Counted from the stretch's first letter, positions 27,039-37,202 are shown. The stretch is 64,000 bases of DNA from Bradyrhizobium zhanjiangense (GCF_004114935.1 NZ_CP022221.1:5167001-5231000), one strand, 5' to 3'. Made by a program: numbers and translations. The notes: generated from the sequence alone by a model not told the origin.

Positions 27039-27420
27039 TCAATAGCTTCGGCCCGGGCCAGACGAGCCGCGCGAACCTCGCGCCCCGCGGAAGTAACGGC
27101 ACCACCCGTCCGGGCTGATGGGTCCGGCAACGATCTCGCAGCTGCCGGGGGGGCGGAAATGCGCACAAACCCCGCAGCGCTGGGCTCCGTTTGGTTGATA
27201 CTGGTACTGCGTGACCTCTTTCGGGATGGGCTTGCGTGTGCGGGCATAGGCACCCCGTGGCAGATCCTGCCGTGCCATGGGCCCACGCCGGAGCCGCAGC
27301 CGCGCCCGCCAGCGCTGCGCCGCAGAGCGATTTTGCGATGAAGCCGCGGCGAGAAAGACCTTGATCCGGCATGTTGCTGGAGGAAGAGCTTGCACCTACC
27401 GGCTTGGATTGATCACTCAT
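27039..27420 (-). pseudogene. High-potential iron-sulfur protein (HiPIP) gene with a frameshift
   Basis: The start ATG at 27420 follows AGGAGGCGAC. The first frame gives MSDQSKPVG and a Tat signal (SRRGFIAKSLCGAALAGA, ending APAWA). The mature domain continues in another frame: KEVTQYQYQPNGAQRCGVCA, then GSCEIV and SPDGWCRYF, which contain the four Cys ligands of the 4Fe-4S cluster. The shift lies near 27265-27285, around a GGGCCC run; the length of 382 bases is one over a multiple of three. HiPIPs are periplasmic electron carriers. As written, no functional protein is made. Confidence 0.75.
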
Positions 27421-27593
27421 CAGTCGCCTCCTGGCGGTACCGCCTTGGGCAAGTGGGATTTCCCAAACCGTGCCGGAATATTCTTGGTTCCTAAATATCC
27501 TCAGGTGACCGTAATCGCAGCGCGGCGCGTCACCACGGATATGCGCTACGGATTCGCGGCAGGGTTCATCCGAACGAAGCCCGGACGAGCGCC

Positions 27594-28886
27594 CTACTCT
27601 GCCGGCGTGAGTTGCTGCCGGCCGAGGCGCATCGCCGCGGTCTCGCGCACGCGGACGCGGGCGCGGCGCTTGCGCCACCAGATCACGACGCCAGTGACCG
27701 AGAGAGCCGCCACGATGAGGCCCATGATCGAGATCAGGATGCGGCCGAACAGCCCGACGATGCGGCCCGAATGCAGCGGGAATTGCGCCTGCACGAAGAT
27801 GTCGGCGGCGGTGCCGACCCAGGGCAGGCGCTCGCCGATGGGACGGCCGTCCTCGCTGTCGTAATAGAGCTGCGCCGGGCCGACGCCGCCGGCGCCGTGG
27901 TCGTCGCCGGGATGAAAGAAGGCGGCGGCATAGACGCCATGGGCCGGGCCGTAGCTGATCGCGCCGACCGGGGTGGTCCACCCTCGCCCCTTGCCGTCGG
28001 CCGCCGCGCGCGCCGCGATGTCGGCAAAGCTGACCTTGGGCTCGATGGGGTTGTCGAGATCGCGATAGGGCCGCTGCTCATAGGGCGTCGGGGTGTAGTT
28101 CGAGACCATCTTCATCAGCGGCGAGAACACCTCGAAATAGAGGTTCAGCGAGAACGCCGTGAAGGCGATGACGAACAGCACGCCCCAGGTCCACAGGCTG
28201 AAGGCACGATGGATGTCGAAATTGATCCGGTAGGCACTGCCCGAGGTCTTGATGGTCCAGGCCGGCGCCCACCGCGCCCAGAAACCGCGCTCGAGCCGGC
28301 GCGTGACTTCAGGCGCCCGCGCCGCCTTGGCGCGCCGGCGTGCGGGCAGCGTCAGATAGAAGCCGACGAAGCAATCGATGGTCCAGATGATGGCGATCAC
28401 GCCGAGCACGCGCATGCCCCAGCGGTCGCTGCCCCAGAATTCCGGGATGTGCATGGTGTAGTGCAGCTTGTAGAGGAACGAGACAAAGTTTTCTCTCGTC
28501 ACCGGCCACACCGCGCCCCAATAGCGCCGGCCGAGCTCCGCGCCGGTGTTGGGATCGAGGAAGACTTGATTGTAGTCGAGGGCGTACCGCTTGCCGGTTG
28601 CGGGATCGATCCGCGGCATGACGAAGAACCACAGCGAGTGGCCCTCCTCCGGCGTCATGAAGAGATAGACGACGCGTGCGCGCGGATCGCGCTGCTCGAT
28701 CGTCTTCGCGAGCTCGATCGAGGGAATCGCCGGACCCTTACTGCTGACGTCGAACAAATGGCTGTTCAGGACGTCGTCGATCTCGTGATCCCAAGAGATG
28801 ATCGCCCCGGTGATGCCGGAGAAGAACAGGAAGCCGGCGGTCAGCAGTCCCGCCCAGCGATGCAGCCGTCCGAATATCGCTCTCAT
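27594..28886 (-). CDS. PepSY-associated transmembrane protein (iron-uptake reductase type)
   Basis: 430 residues with the PepSY_TM layout. The N-terminus is FGRLHRWAGLLTAGFLFFSGITGAI. Conserved His and aromatic positions follow in FLYKLHYTMHIPEFWG and FDIHRAFSLWTWGVLFVIAF. A final membrane segment is ISIMGLIVAALSVTGVVIWWRKRR. Such proteins often accompany TonB-dependent siderophore receptors and are thought to help reduce or process ferric chelates at the inner membrane. It lies 60 bases downstream of the receptor gene on the same strand. Confidence 0.88.
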   Translation of the reverse strand: MRAIFGRLHRWAGLLTAGFLFFSGITGAIISWDHEIDDVLNSHLFDVSSKGPAIPSIELAKTIEQRDPRARVVYLFMTPEEGHSLWFFVMPRIDPATGKRYALDYNQVFLDPNTGAELGRRYWGAVWPVTRENFVSFLYKLHYTMHIPEFWGSDRWGMRVLGVIAIIWTIDCFVGFYLTLPARRRAKAARAPEVTRRLERGFWARWAPAWTIKTSGSAYRINFDIHRAFSLWTWGVLFVIAFTAFSLNLYFEVFSPLMKMVSNYTPTPYEQRPYRDLDNPIEPKVSFADIAARAAADGKGRGWTTPVGAISYGPAHGVYAAAFFHPGDDHGAGGVGPAQLYYDSEDGRPIGERLPWVGTAADIFVQAQFPLHSGRIVGLFGRILISIMGLIVAALSVTGVVIWWRKRRARVRVRETAAMRLGRQQLTPAE

Positions 28887-28945
28887 GGTCTTCCACTCTC
28901 ATCCAGCAGGCCGGGCCGCCATTGCCGAACCGACTTTAAGTGAAC

Positions 28946-31234
28946 TCACCAGCGGTAGGTCAGCTTGCCGATCGCCTTGCGTCCCTCGGCATACATGCAG
29001 CCCGACAGGCCGTAGCAGGCGGCGACGTAGCGTGTGTCGGCGAGGTTGGTGACGTTCAGCGACAGGCGCCAATTGTCCCTGGTGTAGGCCAAAAGCGCAT
29101 CCAGCACGGTCGAGGATCCCACCTTGAAGGTGTTGGCATCATCACCCCAGGTCGCGCCGACGTAACGGATGCCGCCGCCGAACTGCAAGCCTGCGAGCGG
29201 TCCGTTCTGGAGCGTGTAGTCGCTCCACAGCGAGGCGCGGTTGAGCGGCACGGTGACCGGCGCCTTGCCGACATTCACCGGATCCTGCGTGACCATGGCA
29301 TCGACATAGGCATAGGCCGCGCGCAGATTCCAGCCGTCGGCGAGCGACATCGTGCCTTCGAGCTCGATGCCGCGCGACTTCACCTGCCCGATCTGTTCGT
29401 AAAAAGTCATTGCAGGTACGTACACAGCGACGTTGTCGCGCGTTAGGTCGAAGGCGGCGAAGGTGAACAGCGCATTCCAGCCGAGCGGCTGGTACTTGAC
29501 GCCGACCTCGTACTGCACGCCGGTCTCGGGATTGAGCATCTGGCCGCCCGGTCCCGTGGCGAGCACCGGCAGGAAAGATTCCGAGTAGCTGAAATAGGGC
29601 GCGATGCCGTTGTCGAAATTGTACATCACGGCGGCGCGACCGGTGAACGCCGAGGCATCCTTCGAGACAGACGTATTGGAGATGCCGCTGTCGAGCTGCG
29701 TCGTCACGAAATCCTGGCGGCCGCCGAGCTGGAACGACAGCCGGCCGAGCTTGATCTGGTCCTGCGCATAGAGGCCGAGCTGCGACTGCTTCACGCCGGT
29801 GTTGTCGTTCATCGCGCCGATGGTCCAGTCGTAGCTGTAGACCGGGTTGAACACGTTGATCTCCGGCGATGACGTCGTAACGCTAAAGGCGGTGTCGCGA
29901 AACGCAGTGTTGCGATAGTCGATCCCGACCAGCGTGGTGTGGTTGAAGATGCCCGTGGTGAACTTGCCCTGGAGCTGGTTGTCCACCGCGAACGAGTTGA
30001 TGTACGAGTTGCTGTAGCTGCCGAAACGCCCCAGCTGCCCTGCCGCCTCGTCGGTATACCCCGTGCCGTAGAAGGTCTTTTCCTCGTTGTGCTGATAGGC
30101 ATAGCGCAGGTTCTGCCGGAACGTGATGTTGTCGGTGAAATCGTGCGAGAGCTGGTAGCCGGCGGTCGCGATCTCGGTGTTGAACGCGTTGAAGCTCGGC
30201 ACGCCCGCGAAGAAGGAAACCGGAATGGTGCGGCCGTTGTTCGGCCACACCGTGCCCGAGGCCGGCAGGAACTGGAGGCCCCACCCTGCCCTGTCGCGCT
30301 GGTAGTTGGCGAGCAAGGTGATGGTGGTGTCCTCGTTCGGCTTGAAGGTGACGGCGGGCGCGATGAAGACGCGGTTGTCTTTGGTGAAGTCGACCTGAGT
30401 CTCGCCGTCGCGCACCACGCCGGTGAGGCGCCACAGCACTGTGCCTTCCTTGTTGGCGGACCCGCCCATGTCGAACTGGCCCTGATAGCGGTTGAAGCTG
30501 CCGCCGGAGATCGAGACCTCGCCGAACTGCTGCGCCGTCGGCAGTTTTGTCACGTAGTTGAGGATGCCGCCGGTGCCGCTGCCGCCATACATCGCCGAGG
30601 ACGGGCCCTTGAGTATCTCGATACGCTCGGCCCCGTAAGGATCGAGCCCGTTGAAGTGCACGTAGCTGCTGGACGGAATCCGCAAGCCGTCAACGTAGAG
30701 GCCCGACATGGTCGTGTCGAAGCCGCGGATCTGAAGGGCGCCGAAGCGAGTGTCCGAGCCGCCATTGACGTCGCCGCTGACGCCGGCCGTGTAGCGCAGC
30801 GCCTCGCCGATCGAGACCGCGCCCTGGTTCCTGACCTGGTCGGTGGTGACCACGGACACCGACTGCGGCGTTTCGATCAGCGGTGTATCCGTCTTGGTGG
30901 CGGTGCCGCTCCTGGTGGCGACGAAACCGCGCACCGGACCATTGGCGCGTTCGCCGGTGGCGCCGTTCGATGCCGACTGGGTTGGCGCAGCCTGCTGCGC
31001 CGGAGCGCGACGATTGGCGCGAGAGGCGCGTGTCGCCGATCTGCGTGACGATGCAATCGCCGCGGGGCGAGCGCGTTGGGCTGGCGCGTCGACGGTGACA
31101 GCGGGAATTTGCGTCTGGGCTTGCACGTCACCGAGCGGCACGGAGAGAGCAAATGTGCTGACCGCACCGAAGAAGAGAAGATGAATCTGTCGGCGACGCG
31201 TGTCATCACGCGAAGAAAGTTGGAAGTCGGTCAC
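28946..31234 (-). CDS. TonB-dependent siderophore receptor
   Basis: 762 residues. A signal region ends GDVQAQ and is followed by a long Ala/Arg-rich spacer to about residue 95. The plug domain has LIETPQSVSVVTTDQVRNQG, RGFDTTMSGLYVDGLR and IEILKGPSSAMYG with GTGGILNYVTK. The remainder is a barrel ending in YRW, as FhuA/FoxA-like receptors do. It imports ferric siderophore using TonB-ExbBD energy; the specific siderophore is not evident. No N-terminal signalling domain (STN) is visible. I saw no convincing Irr or Fur box in the 200 bases upstream. Confidence 0.93.
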   Translation of the reverse strand: MTDFQLSSRDDTRRRQIHLLFFGAVSTFALSVPLGDVQAQTQIPAVTVDAPAQRARPAAIASSRRSATRASRANRRAPAQQAAPTQSASNGATGERANGPVRGFVATRSGTATKTDTPLIETPQSVSVVTTDQVRNQGAVSIGEALRYTAGVSGDVNGGSDTRFGALQIRGFDTTMSGLYVDGLRIPSSSYVHFNGLDPYGAERIEILKGPSSAMYGGSGTGGILNYVTKLPTAQQFGEVSISGGSFNRYQGQFDMGGSANKEGTVLWRLTGVVRDGETQVDFTKDNRVFIAPAVTFKPNEDTTITLLANYQRDRAGWGLQFLPASGTVWPNNGRTIPVSFFAGVPSFNAFNTEIATAGYQLSHDFTDNITFRQNLRYAYQHNEEKTFYGTGYTDEAAGQLGRFGSYSNSYINSFAVDNQLQGKFTTGIFNHTTLVGIDYRNTAFRDTAFSVTTSSPEINVFNPVYSYDWTIGAMNDNTGVKQSQLGLYAQDQIKLGRLSFQLGGRQDFVTTQLDSGISNTSVSKDASAFTGRAAVMYNFDNGIAPYFSYSESFLPVLATGPGGQMLNPETGVQYEVGVKYQPLGWNALFTFAAFDLTRDNVAVYVPAMTFYEQIGQVKSRGIELEGTMSLADGWNLRAAYAYVDAMVTQDPVNVGKAPVTVPLNRASLWSDYTLQNGPLAGLQFGGGIRYVGATWGDDANTFKVGSSTVLDALLAYTRDNWRLSLNVTNLADTRYVAACYGLSGCMYAEGRKAIGKLTYRW

Positions 31235-31396
31235 GTCTTGGAAGCCCCACGCACTGCCGGCTTTGCCGGTATCATTTTTGATGCCCCGCCCTAACTCAGG
31301 CGGTTTCGGAGTGCGATAGGAACGCGGTTAGAATCCCTCCAGACGTGTGCGCAGCATGTGCGGCGAATGCGCCCAGTCGCGTTTCGATTTTGGAAT

Positions 31397-31441
31397 GTTT
31401 CCAGACGGACGAGAATCTGCCCGTCCGCAATATCTGGAAAC
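31397..31441. terminator. Two-tier inverted repeat downstream of metI
   Basis: GTTTCCAGA and TCTGGAAAC form perfect 9-base outer arms; within them CGGACG and CGTCCG pair again. It lies a few bases after the metI stop on the minus strand and about 160 bases upstream of the TonB receptor start. It probably ends metNI transcription, though no T-run follows; a regulatory role cannot be excluded. Confidence 0.5.
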
Positions 31442-31445
31442 GATA

Positions 31446-32111
31446 TCAGCGGTGCCGCAGCCGGCGGTTGACGCGACGCGCCAGATAATCGCCCGCGCTC
31501 TGCACGAGCTGCACCAGCGCGATCAGCACGACGACGACGGCCAGCATCATCTCCGGCATGAAGCGCTGATAGCCGTAACGGATGCCGAGATCACCGAGGC
31601 CACCTCCCCCGACGGCGCCGACCATCGCGGAATAGCCGAGCAGGCTGACGACCGCGAGCGTCAGCGCCAGCACCAGGCCCGGCAGCGCCTCGGGGATCAG
31701 CACCTTGAGCACGATCTGGATCGGCGAGGCCCCGAACGAGGACGCCGTTTCAATGAGGCCACCATCGATCTCACGGATCGCGGCTTCGACGAGGCGTGCG
31801 ATGAACGGTGTCGACGCAATCGTCAGGGGGACGATCGCCGCCGTCGATCCGATCGAGGTGCCGGCGACGAGGCGCGTGAACGGGATGATGGCGACGACCA
31901 GGATGATGAAGGGCGTGGACCGCGTCGCGTTGACGATGACGCCGAGCACGCCGTTGATGGCGGGTGCGGCGAACAGCTCCCCCTTCCGGCTGGTCGCAAG
32001 AAAGACGCCGAGCGGCAGACCGAAGACGGTGCCGAGCAGCGCCGCGATGCCGACCATGAACAGGGTTTCGCCCGTGGCCTGGGCGATCAGGTTGATGAGT
32101 TCAGGCGACAT
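31446..32111 (-). CDS. metI: Methionine ABC transporter permease MetI
   Basis: 221 residues from the ATG at 32111 (MSPELINLIAQATGETLFMV), which overlaps the end of metN by 11 bases. There are about five membrane segments. Family signatures include NATRSTPFIILVVAIIPFTR, AAIREIDGGLIETASSFGAS (the EAA coupling loop) and GGGGLGDLGIRYGYQRF. It forms the membrane channel with two MetN subunits. Confidence 0.93.
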   Translation of the reverse strand: MSPELINLIAQATGETLFMVGIAALLGTVFGLPLGVFLATSRKGELFAAPAINGVLGVIVNATRSTPFIILVVAIIPFTRLVAGTSIGSTAAIVPLTIASTPFIARLVEAAIREIDGGLIETASSFGASPIQIVLKVLIPEALPGLVLALTLAVVSLLGYSAMVGAVGGGGLGDLGIRYGYQRFMPEMMLAVVVVLIALVQLVQSAGDYLARRVNRRLRHR

Positions 32112-33237
32112 GGCCGAGACGCTCCGCCGGGAATTGATATTGAGACAACCAGGCGAGCGTCCGCGTCGCCGCGTCCTCTCCGCCGGACATGCCAAAAGGA
32201 ATGCCGAGAACGAGCGAGCCAACGTGCTGGCCGCTGATCTCGTCGATGCGCGCCGAGAGCAGTGCAACGTCGAGGCCGAGCTCTCGGGCGAGCCGCGCCA
32301 CCAGCGTATCGCCGGCGCCGGCGCCGCGGACCTGGACGCGGATTACGACCTGTCCACCCGCGACCGGCTCCGAAACAATGCGGCTCGCCAGCGACACCGG
32401 CAGGCTGTCGCCGATCACCTCCGCCAGGAAGGACTGCGTGATCGGGTGCCTGGGATGGGTGAAGATGTCGGCGACATCGCCGCTCTCGACCACGCGGCCG
32501 GCATCAAGCACCACGACCTCCTTCGCGAGCTGACGCACCACCGACATTTCGTGGGTGATCAGCACGATGGTCACCCCGAGCTCGCGGTTGATATTGGCGA
32601 GCAGATCGAGGATCGCGCGTGTGGTCTGCGGATCGAGCGCGGAGGTCGCCTCGTCCGACAGCAGCACGCTCGGCCGCGTCGCCAGCGCCCGCGCGATGCC
32701 GACGCGCTGCTTCTGGCCGCCGGAGAGTTCCGAGGGATAGCGGTCGTGCTTGTCGGCGATGCCGACCAGCGCGAGCAGCTCGGCGACACGAGCCTTGATG
32801 TCGGCCTTCCCCCACCCGGCGATCTCGAGCGGCAGCGCGATGTTGTCAGCCGCCGTGCGCGACGACAGCAGGTTGAAGTGCTGGAAGATCATGCCGATCG
32901 AGCGCTGCGCCAGCCGCAATTCGCGCCCTGCGAGCGCCGAGATATCCCTGTTGTCGACGATGACGCAGCCCGTGGTCGGCTTCTCCAGCCCGTTGATCAG
33001 CCGGACCAGGCTCGACTTGCCGGCGCCGGAGCGGCCGATCACGCCGGTGATGGAACCGCGCGGAATCGCGAAGTCGATGTCTTGCAGAGCGTTGACGCCG
33101 GGCTTGCCGCGATAGGCTGGATAGGTCTTTGAGATGCCGGCGAAACGGACCATCGCGTCCAGCTCGGTCGCGGCAGGCGAAATCGCTTCAGGCGTCTGGA
33201 TCGGCTGTCCGATCGCAAGCGATTGGTGGGCGTTCAT
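32101..33237 (-). CDS. metN: Methionine ABC transporter ATP-binding protein MetN
   Basis: 378 residues from the ATG at 33237 with AAGG upstream; ATG codons at 33252 and further up are open. Walker A is GRSGAGKSS, the signature is LSGGQKQRVGIARAL, Walker B is VLLSDEATSALD, and the switch His is in LITHEMSVV. After the ATPase comes a C-terminal NIL-type domain (IRVQVRGAGAGDTLVARLAR), which in E. coli MetN binds methionine and inhibits transport from inside. No metQ binding-protein gene is adjacent. I saw no SAM riboswitch upstream. Confidence 0.93.
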   Translation of the reverse strand: MNAHQSLAIGQPIQTPEAISPAATELDAMVRFAGISKTYPAYRGKPGVNALQDIDFAIPRGSITGVIGRSGAGKSSLVRLINGLEKPTTGCVIVDNRDISALAGRELRLAQRSIGMIFQHFNLLSSRTAADNIALPLEIAGWGKADIKARVAELLALVGIADKHDRYPSELSGGQKQRVGIARALATRPSVLLSDEATSALDPQTTRAILDLLANINRELGVTIVLITHEMSVVRQLAKEVVVLDAGRVVESGDVADIFTHPRHPITQSFLAEVIGDSLPVSLASRIVSEPVAGGQVVIRVQVRGAGAGDTLVARLARELGLDVALLSARIDEISGQHVGSLVLGIPFGMSGGEDAATRTLAWLSQYQFPAERLGHVA

Positions 33238-33482
33238 GGTGGTGGCCTTCATGCACAATGGTTCGCTTGCCCGCAAAATCCGCGGGGAAGCCTGGTCGCT
33301 ATCATGCGACGGGATTGGAACCGCGATGAGGGCTCGGAAAGCGCGCTGCACCGCAGCACGCACCATCACCCTTTCAGGTCCGTCTTGCAATGTCAGATAT
33401 CTGCGGGAGTTGGATGAAGTTTTCCAAATCCCGCCCCTCGGGGAGAAAATTCATCTGCCAGGCCAAGAGCCTCCGGCGCGGC

Positions 33483-34955
33483 TCAGTGGACCTGCAACCA
33501 GGGCAGCACGATCAGCAGGAGGCCGGCGAAATAGAGCAGGCCGAAGATCAGGCCGAAGCCCCAGAACTGGCCTTTGCCGATGTAACCGCTGCCGAAATAC
33601 ATCGGCGCAGGTCCCGTCGCGTAAGGCGAGATCACGCCCATCAGGCCGAGCGAATACATGCAGAGCATGGCGAGCGTCGTGACCGGCAGATCAGTGATGC
33701 CGGATCCGACCGCCAGCACCACCGGCAGCACGGCGGCGGCATGCGAGGTGATGCTCGAGAAGAAATAGTGGATCCAGAAGAACAGCGCGACCAGCAGCAG
33801 CATCGCGGTCGATGGCGACAGCCCCGCGAGCGGCTTGGCGTACTCGCTCGCGAACCATTTGATGAAACCGATCTCGTTGAGGCCCGAGGCCAGCGTCAGC
33901 AGCGAGGTGAAATAGAAGAACACTTCCCAGGCGCTCTTCTCGCCGACGATGTCGGCAAACTCGATCACGCCGGTCACCAGCATCAATGAGATCACGATGA
34001 ACACGACGGTGGTGGCGTTGACGAAGTTCGAGCCGAGCACGGGGACGTGGATGTCCGGGCTCGAGCCCGCGATCCACAGGAACATCGCCAGCACGATCAG
34101 GCCGAGCATGATCCATTCGTTGCGCGACATCGGGCCCATCGCGCTGAGCTCCTTCGCCGCCCATTCCGAGATTTCCGGGCTGCGCTTCACCTCGGGACGG
34201 CACACCAGATAGCTGAGCAGCGGCACGAGCACCATCAGGAGGATGCCGAGCGGCGCAAAGCCGACGAACCACTGGCTCCAGCTCACCTCGATTCCGACCG
34301 TCTTCTTGGCGATCGCAAGCGCTGCCGCATTGGGTGCGAGCGCGGTGAAGAACAGCGAGCTCGTGATCGCGGTCGCCGCAAAGGCGGTCCACATCACATA
34401 GGTGCCGATCCTGCCGGCGGTCGGTCCCGGCTCGGAGCCATAGATGCGCGGGATGTTGCTGATGATGGGATAGACGATGCCGCCGCTGCGCGCGGTGTTC
34501 GAGGGAGTCGCCGGCGCGAGCAGGAAGTCCGACATCGCGACCGCATAGCCGAGGCCAAGCGTGTTGCGGCCGAGCCGCTGCACCAGCACCAGCGCAATGC
34601 GCCGGCCGAGCTGGCTCTTGCGATATCCGATCGAGAACACGAAGGCGCCGACGATCAGCCATACGGTGCTCTCGGCAAATCCCGCCAGCATCCAGCGCAG
34701 CGATTTCGTGGGATCGGCATCGATATAGCCGGCGACGCCCGCGACCGTGAGACCGATGAACCCGACTGCACCGACGGGCATCGATTCCAGGATGAGCCCG
34801 GTGATGACCGCCGCGAACACGGCAAAATAGTGCCACTGATTGACATTGAGACCCGACGGCACCGGCCACAGATAGATCGCCAGCCACACCACGAGGGGCG
34901 CGATCAGCTTCCAGCGAAACCCGTTCGCCTCAGACGCCTGTGAGCTAACGGTCAT
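33483..34955 (-). CDS. DASS/SLC13-family anion symporter
   Basis: 490 residues and 11 or more hydrophobic segments, starting at an ATG preceded by GGGGAGGG. The paired substrate-binding SNT-like motifs of the divalent anion:sodium symporter family are seen as APATPSNTARSGG and FSSITSHAAAVLPVV. The sequence is closest to the plant-type 2-oxoglutarate/malate translocator and bacterial CitT-like branch. It would import or exchange di- or tricarboxylates. It stands alone between metNI and a hypothetical barrel protein. Confidence 0.9.
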   Translation of the reverse strand: MTVSSQASEANGFRWKLIAPLVVWLAIYLWPVPSGLNVNQWHYFAVFAAVITGLILESMPVGAVGFIGLTVAGVAGYIDADPTKSLRWMLAGFAESTVWLIVGAFVFSIGYRKSQLGRRIALVLVQRLGRNTLGLGYAVAMSDFLLAPATPSNTARSGGIVYPIISNIPRIYGSEPGPTAGRIGTYVMWTAFAATAITSSLFFTALAPNAAALAIAKKTVGIEVSWSQWFVGFAPLGILLMVLVPLLSYLVCRPEVKRSPEISEWAAKELSAMGPMSRNEWIMLGLIVLAMFLWIAGSSPDIHVPVLGSNFVNATTVVFIVISLMLVTGVIEFADIVGEKSAWEVFFYFTSLLTLASGLNEIGFIKWFASEYAKPLAGLSPSTAMLLLVALFFWIHYFFSSITSHAAAVLPVVLAVGSGITDLPVTTLAMLCMYSLGLMGVISPYATGPAPMYFGSGYIGKGQFWGFGLIFGLLYFAGLLLIVLPWLQVH

Positions 34956-35098
34956 GGGCCCTCCCCTCGATTGTCGTCAAATCAAGCGGCCCGTTGGCCG
35001 GACCGCTCTTGTCCCATCGCGGCGTATACGGATTGTCCGCGGCGCGATCAATGGCCAGAAGCGGGTTCTGCCGCTAAGTGCCTGATTTTCCGAGAGGC

Positions 35099-35857
35099 TC
35101 ACAAATGTCCGGTGCGCCGGTGCTCCGGCTCGCTACCATGGACAGGAAACCTGATCGTTGTGCCGATGGTGATCCAGTTGGCGTTCTCGCCGGTGATGTT
35201 GCGGCCGTAGATCACGTCGACGGAGAATATCTCATTTGGCCGGTAGCGCACGCCGGTCTGAAAGCGCGGCTGCACGATACTCGCGATCTGGGACGCGCCG
35301 GCCTGGCCGTAAGCCTCGACCGTCCACTGCAACGTGTCGGTGAACTTCCAGTCGAAGCCGATGCCGTAGGTCAGGTAGTGGCGATCGACCGTGCGATCCC
35401 AGAGCCAGCCGGCATTGACGTTGACGCGCATGGTCTCGGACAAGCGAAAGGTCGCTGGTATGACCGCAAAGGCGGACAACGCTTCGCCGGTCGCAGCATC
35501 GAATGATCCACCGCCATAGGCCGACAATCCCCAGCGCCCGATTCCGGTCGGAATGAAATTGGCCTTGGCTTTCGGAGCCAGCGTCGTGCTCCAGTCGCCA
35601 TCGCTGCGGGCCCGAATGGTCTGCATACTCAGCTCGATCGGCCTGAAGGGATCGACGACGCAGGAGGGATTGGCAACCGCTGCGAAATCCGTGTTGGAAG
35701 CAGTCGACAGCCAGCTTTCGACCTTGCAGGAGCCGACCTCGGAGATATCGGCGGCATCGACTGCATAGGCGCCATTCGCCGCGCGCGCATCCTGCGCCGC
35801 AATTGCGACAAGAGCCGCGATTGCGGCGGATATTCCGGTTCGTGCAGCCCAGCCCAT
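35099..35857 (-). CDS. Putative outer-membrane protein, hypothetical
   Basis: 252 residues with a signal peptide ([18 protein letters not shown]). The mature part alternates polar and aromatic residues ([69 protein letters not shown]), as in a small beta-barrel. Two Cys residues occur near the N-terminus (GSCKVESW and PSCVVDPF). It is divergent from the nitrile hydratase operon, with about 60 bases between the two starts, so shared regulation is possible. No named family recognised. Confidence 0.7.
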   Translation of the reverse strand: MGWAARTGISAAIAALVAIAAQDARAANGAYAVDAADISEVGSCKVESWLSTASNTDFAAVANPSCVVDPFRPIELSMQTIRARSDGDWSTTLAPKAKANFIPTGIGRWGLSAYGGGSFDAATGEALSAFAVIPATFRLSETMRVNVNAGWLWDRTVDRHYLTYGIGFDWKFTDTLQWTVEAYGQAGASQIASIVQPRFQTGVRYRPNEIFSVDVIYGRNITGENANWITIGTTIRFPVHGSEPEHRRTGHL

Positions 35858-35919
35858 GGCGCGATGTTAGCAGAGTCTTCGCCTCGACAAGGCCTGGATT
35901 CTGGGACTATCTTCGCGCC

Positions 35920-36546
35920 ATGAGCGAGCATCATCACGACCACGATCACGACCATTCCGAGCTGTCCGAAACCGAGCTGCGCGTGCGCGCGCTCGAGACG
36001 ATCCTGACCGAAAAAGGCTATGTCGAACCGGCCGCGCTCGATGCCATCATCCAGGCCTATGAGACCAAGATCGGCCCGCATAACGGCGCGCGCGTCGTCG
36101 CAAAAGCCTGGACCGATCCGGCCTTCAAGAAAGCGCTGCTGGAGGACGGCAGCAAGGCGATCGGCACGCTCGGCCATGTCAGCCGCGTCGGCGATCATCT
36201 CGTCGTGGTCGAGAACACGCCGCAGCGTCACAACATGGTCGTGTGCACGCTGTGCTCCTGCTACCCCTGGGAAATGCTGGGGCTGCCGCCGGTCTGGTAC
36301 AAGGCGGCGCCCTACCGCTCGCGCGCAGTGAAGGATCCGCGCGGCGTGCTCGCCGATTTCGGCGTCGCGCTGCCCAAGGACATTGAAATCCGGGTGTGGG
36401 ATTCCACCGCCGAGACGCGCTTCCTGGTGCTGCCGATGCGCCCCGCGGGCACCGAGGGCTGGAGCGAGGAGCAGCTCGCTGAACTCGTCACCCGCGACTC
36501 CATGATCGGCACCGGCTTTCCGCGGAAACCTGGAGCGCCGTCGTGA
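35920..36546 (+). CDS. nthA: Nitrile hydratase alpha subunit, cobalt type
   Basis: 208 residues from the ATG at 35920. The metal site is [11 protein letters not shown], Cys109-Thr-Leu-Cys112-Ser-Cys114; Thr after the first Cys marks the cobalt type (iron enzymes have Ser). The enzyme hydrates nitriles to amides in the cytoplasm. The N-terminus carries an unusual His/Asp run (HHHDHDHDH, residues 4-12) that could hold metal ions. Its stop overlaps the beta-subunit GTG start, and an activator gene follows, making a complete three-gene operon. No aldoxime dehydratase or amidase is adjacent. Confidence 0.94.
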   Translation: MSEHHHDHDHDHSELSETELRVRALETILTEKGYVEPAALDAIIQAYETKIGPHNGARVVAKAWTDPAFKKALLEDGSKAIGTLGHVSRVGDHLVVVENTPQRHNMVVCTLCSCYPWEMLGLPPVWYKAAPYRSRAVKDPRGVLADFGVALPKDIEIRVWDSTAETRFLVLPMRPAGTEGWSEEQLAELVTRDSMIGTGFPRKPGAPS

Positions 36547-37202
36547 ACGGCGTGCACGACATGGGCGGCATGGACGGGTTCGGCAAGGTCGAGCCCGAGC
36601 CGAACGAGCCGATGTTCCACGCGGATTGGGAAGCGCGTGTCCTCGCCATGGTGCGTGCGATGGGTGCGGCCGGCGCCTTCAACATCGACACCTCGCGCTT
36701 CTATCGCGAAACGCTCCCGCCGCATCTCTATCTCTCGAGCTCCTATTACAAGAAATGGTTCCTCGGTCTCGAGGAGATGCTGGTCGAGAAGGGCTATCTC
36801 ACACGGGAGGAGGTCGCCGCCGGCCACGCGATGCAGCCAGGAAAGGCGCTCAAGCACGGCAAGTTCGATCTCGCCAATGTCGAGCGCGTGATGGTGCGCG
36901 GCAAGTTCGCCCGCCCTGCCCCGGCCCCTGCGAAATTTGCGATCGGCGACCGTGTACGCGCCAAGAACATTCATCCGGCGACGCATACGCGGCTGCCGCG
37001 CTATGTGCGCGGCCATGTCGGCGTCGTCGAGCTCAACCATGGCTGCCACGTGTTTCCTGACACGGCCGCGATGGAGCAAGGCGAAAATCCGCAATGGCTC
37101 TACACCGTCGTGTTCGAGGGTCGCGATCTCTGGGGCGCGGATGGCGATCCCACGTTGAAGGTTTCGATCGACGCGTTCGAACCCTATCTGGACCCGGCGT
37201 GA
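36543..37202 (+). CDS. nthB: Nitrile hydratase beta subunit
   Basis: 219 residues from a GTG at 36543 that overlaps the alpha stop. The opening [14 protein letters not shown] is the family hallmark. The C-terminal SH3-like domain has [26 protein letters not shown] and ends with a DLWG segment. The beta subunit forms the active site jointly with alpha. Length is typical for cobalt-type enzymes. Confidence 0.95.
   Translation: MNGVHDMGGMDGFGKVEPEPNEPMFHADWEARVLAMVRAMGAAGAFNIDTSRFYRETLPPHLYLSSSYYKKWFLGLEEMLVEKGYLTREEVAAGHAMQPGKALKHGKFDLANVERVMVRGKFARPAPAPAKFAIGDRVRAKNIHPATHTRLPRYVRGHVGVVELNHGCHVFPDTAAMEQGENPQWLYTVVFEGRDLWGADGDPTLKVSIDAFEPYLDPA

Noticed and set aside
31235..31396. Irr/Fur iron box upstream of the siderophore receptor
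   Set aside because: Only a half-site-like TTAGAA is visible near 31328, without a matching second half.
33238..33482. SAM-type riboswitch upstream of metN
   Set aside because: I looked for the SAM-I and SAM-II conserved cores on the minus strand and did not see them.
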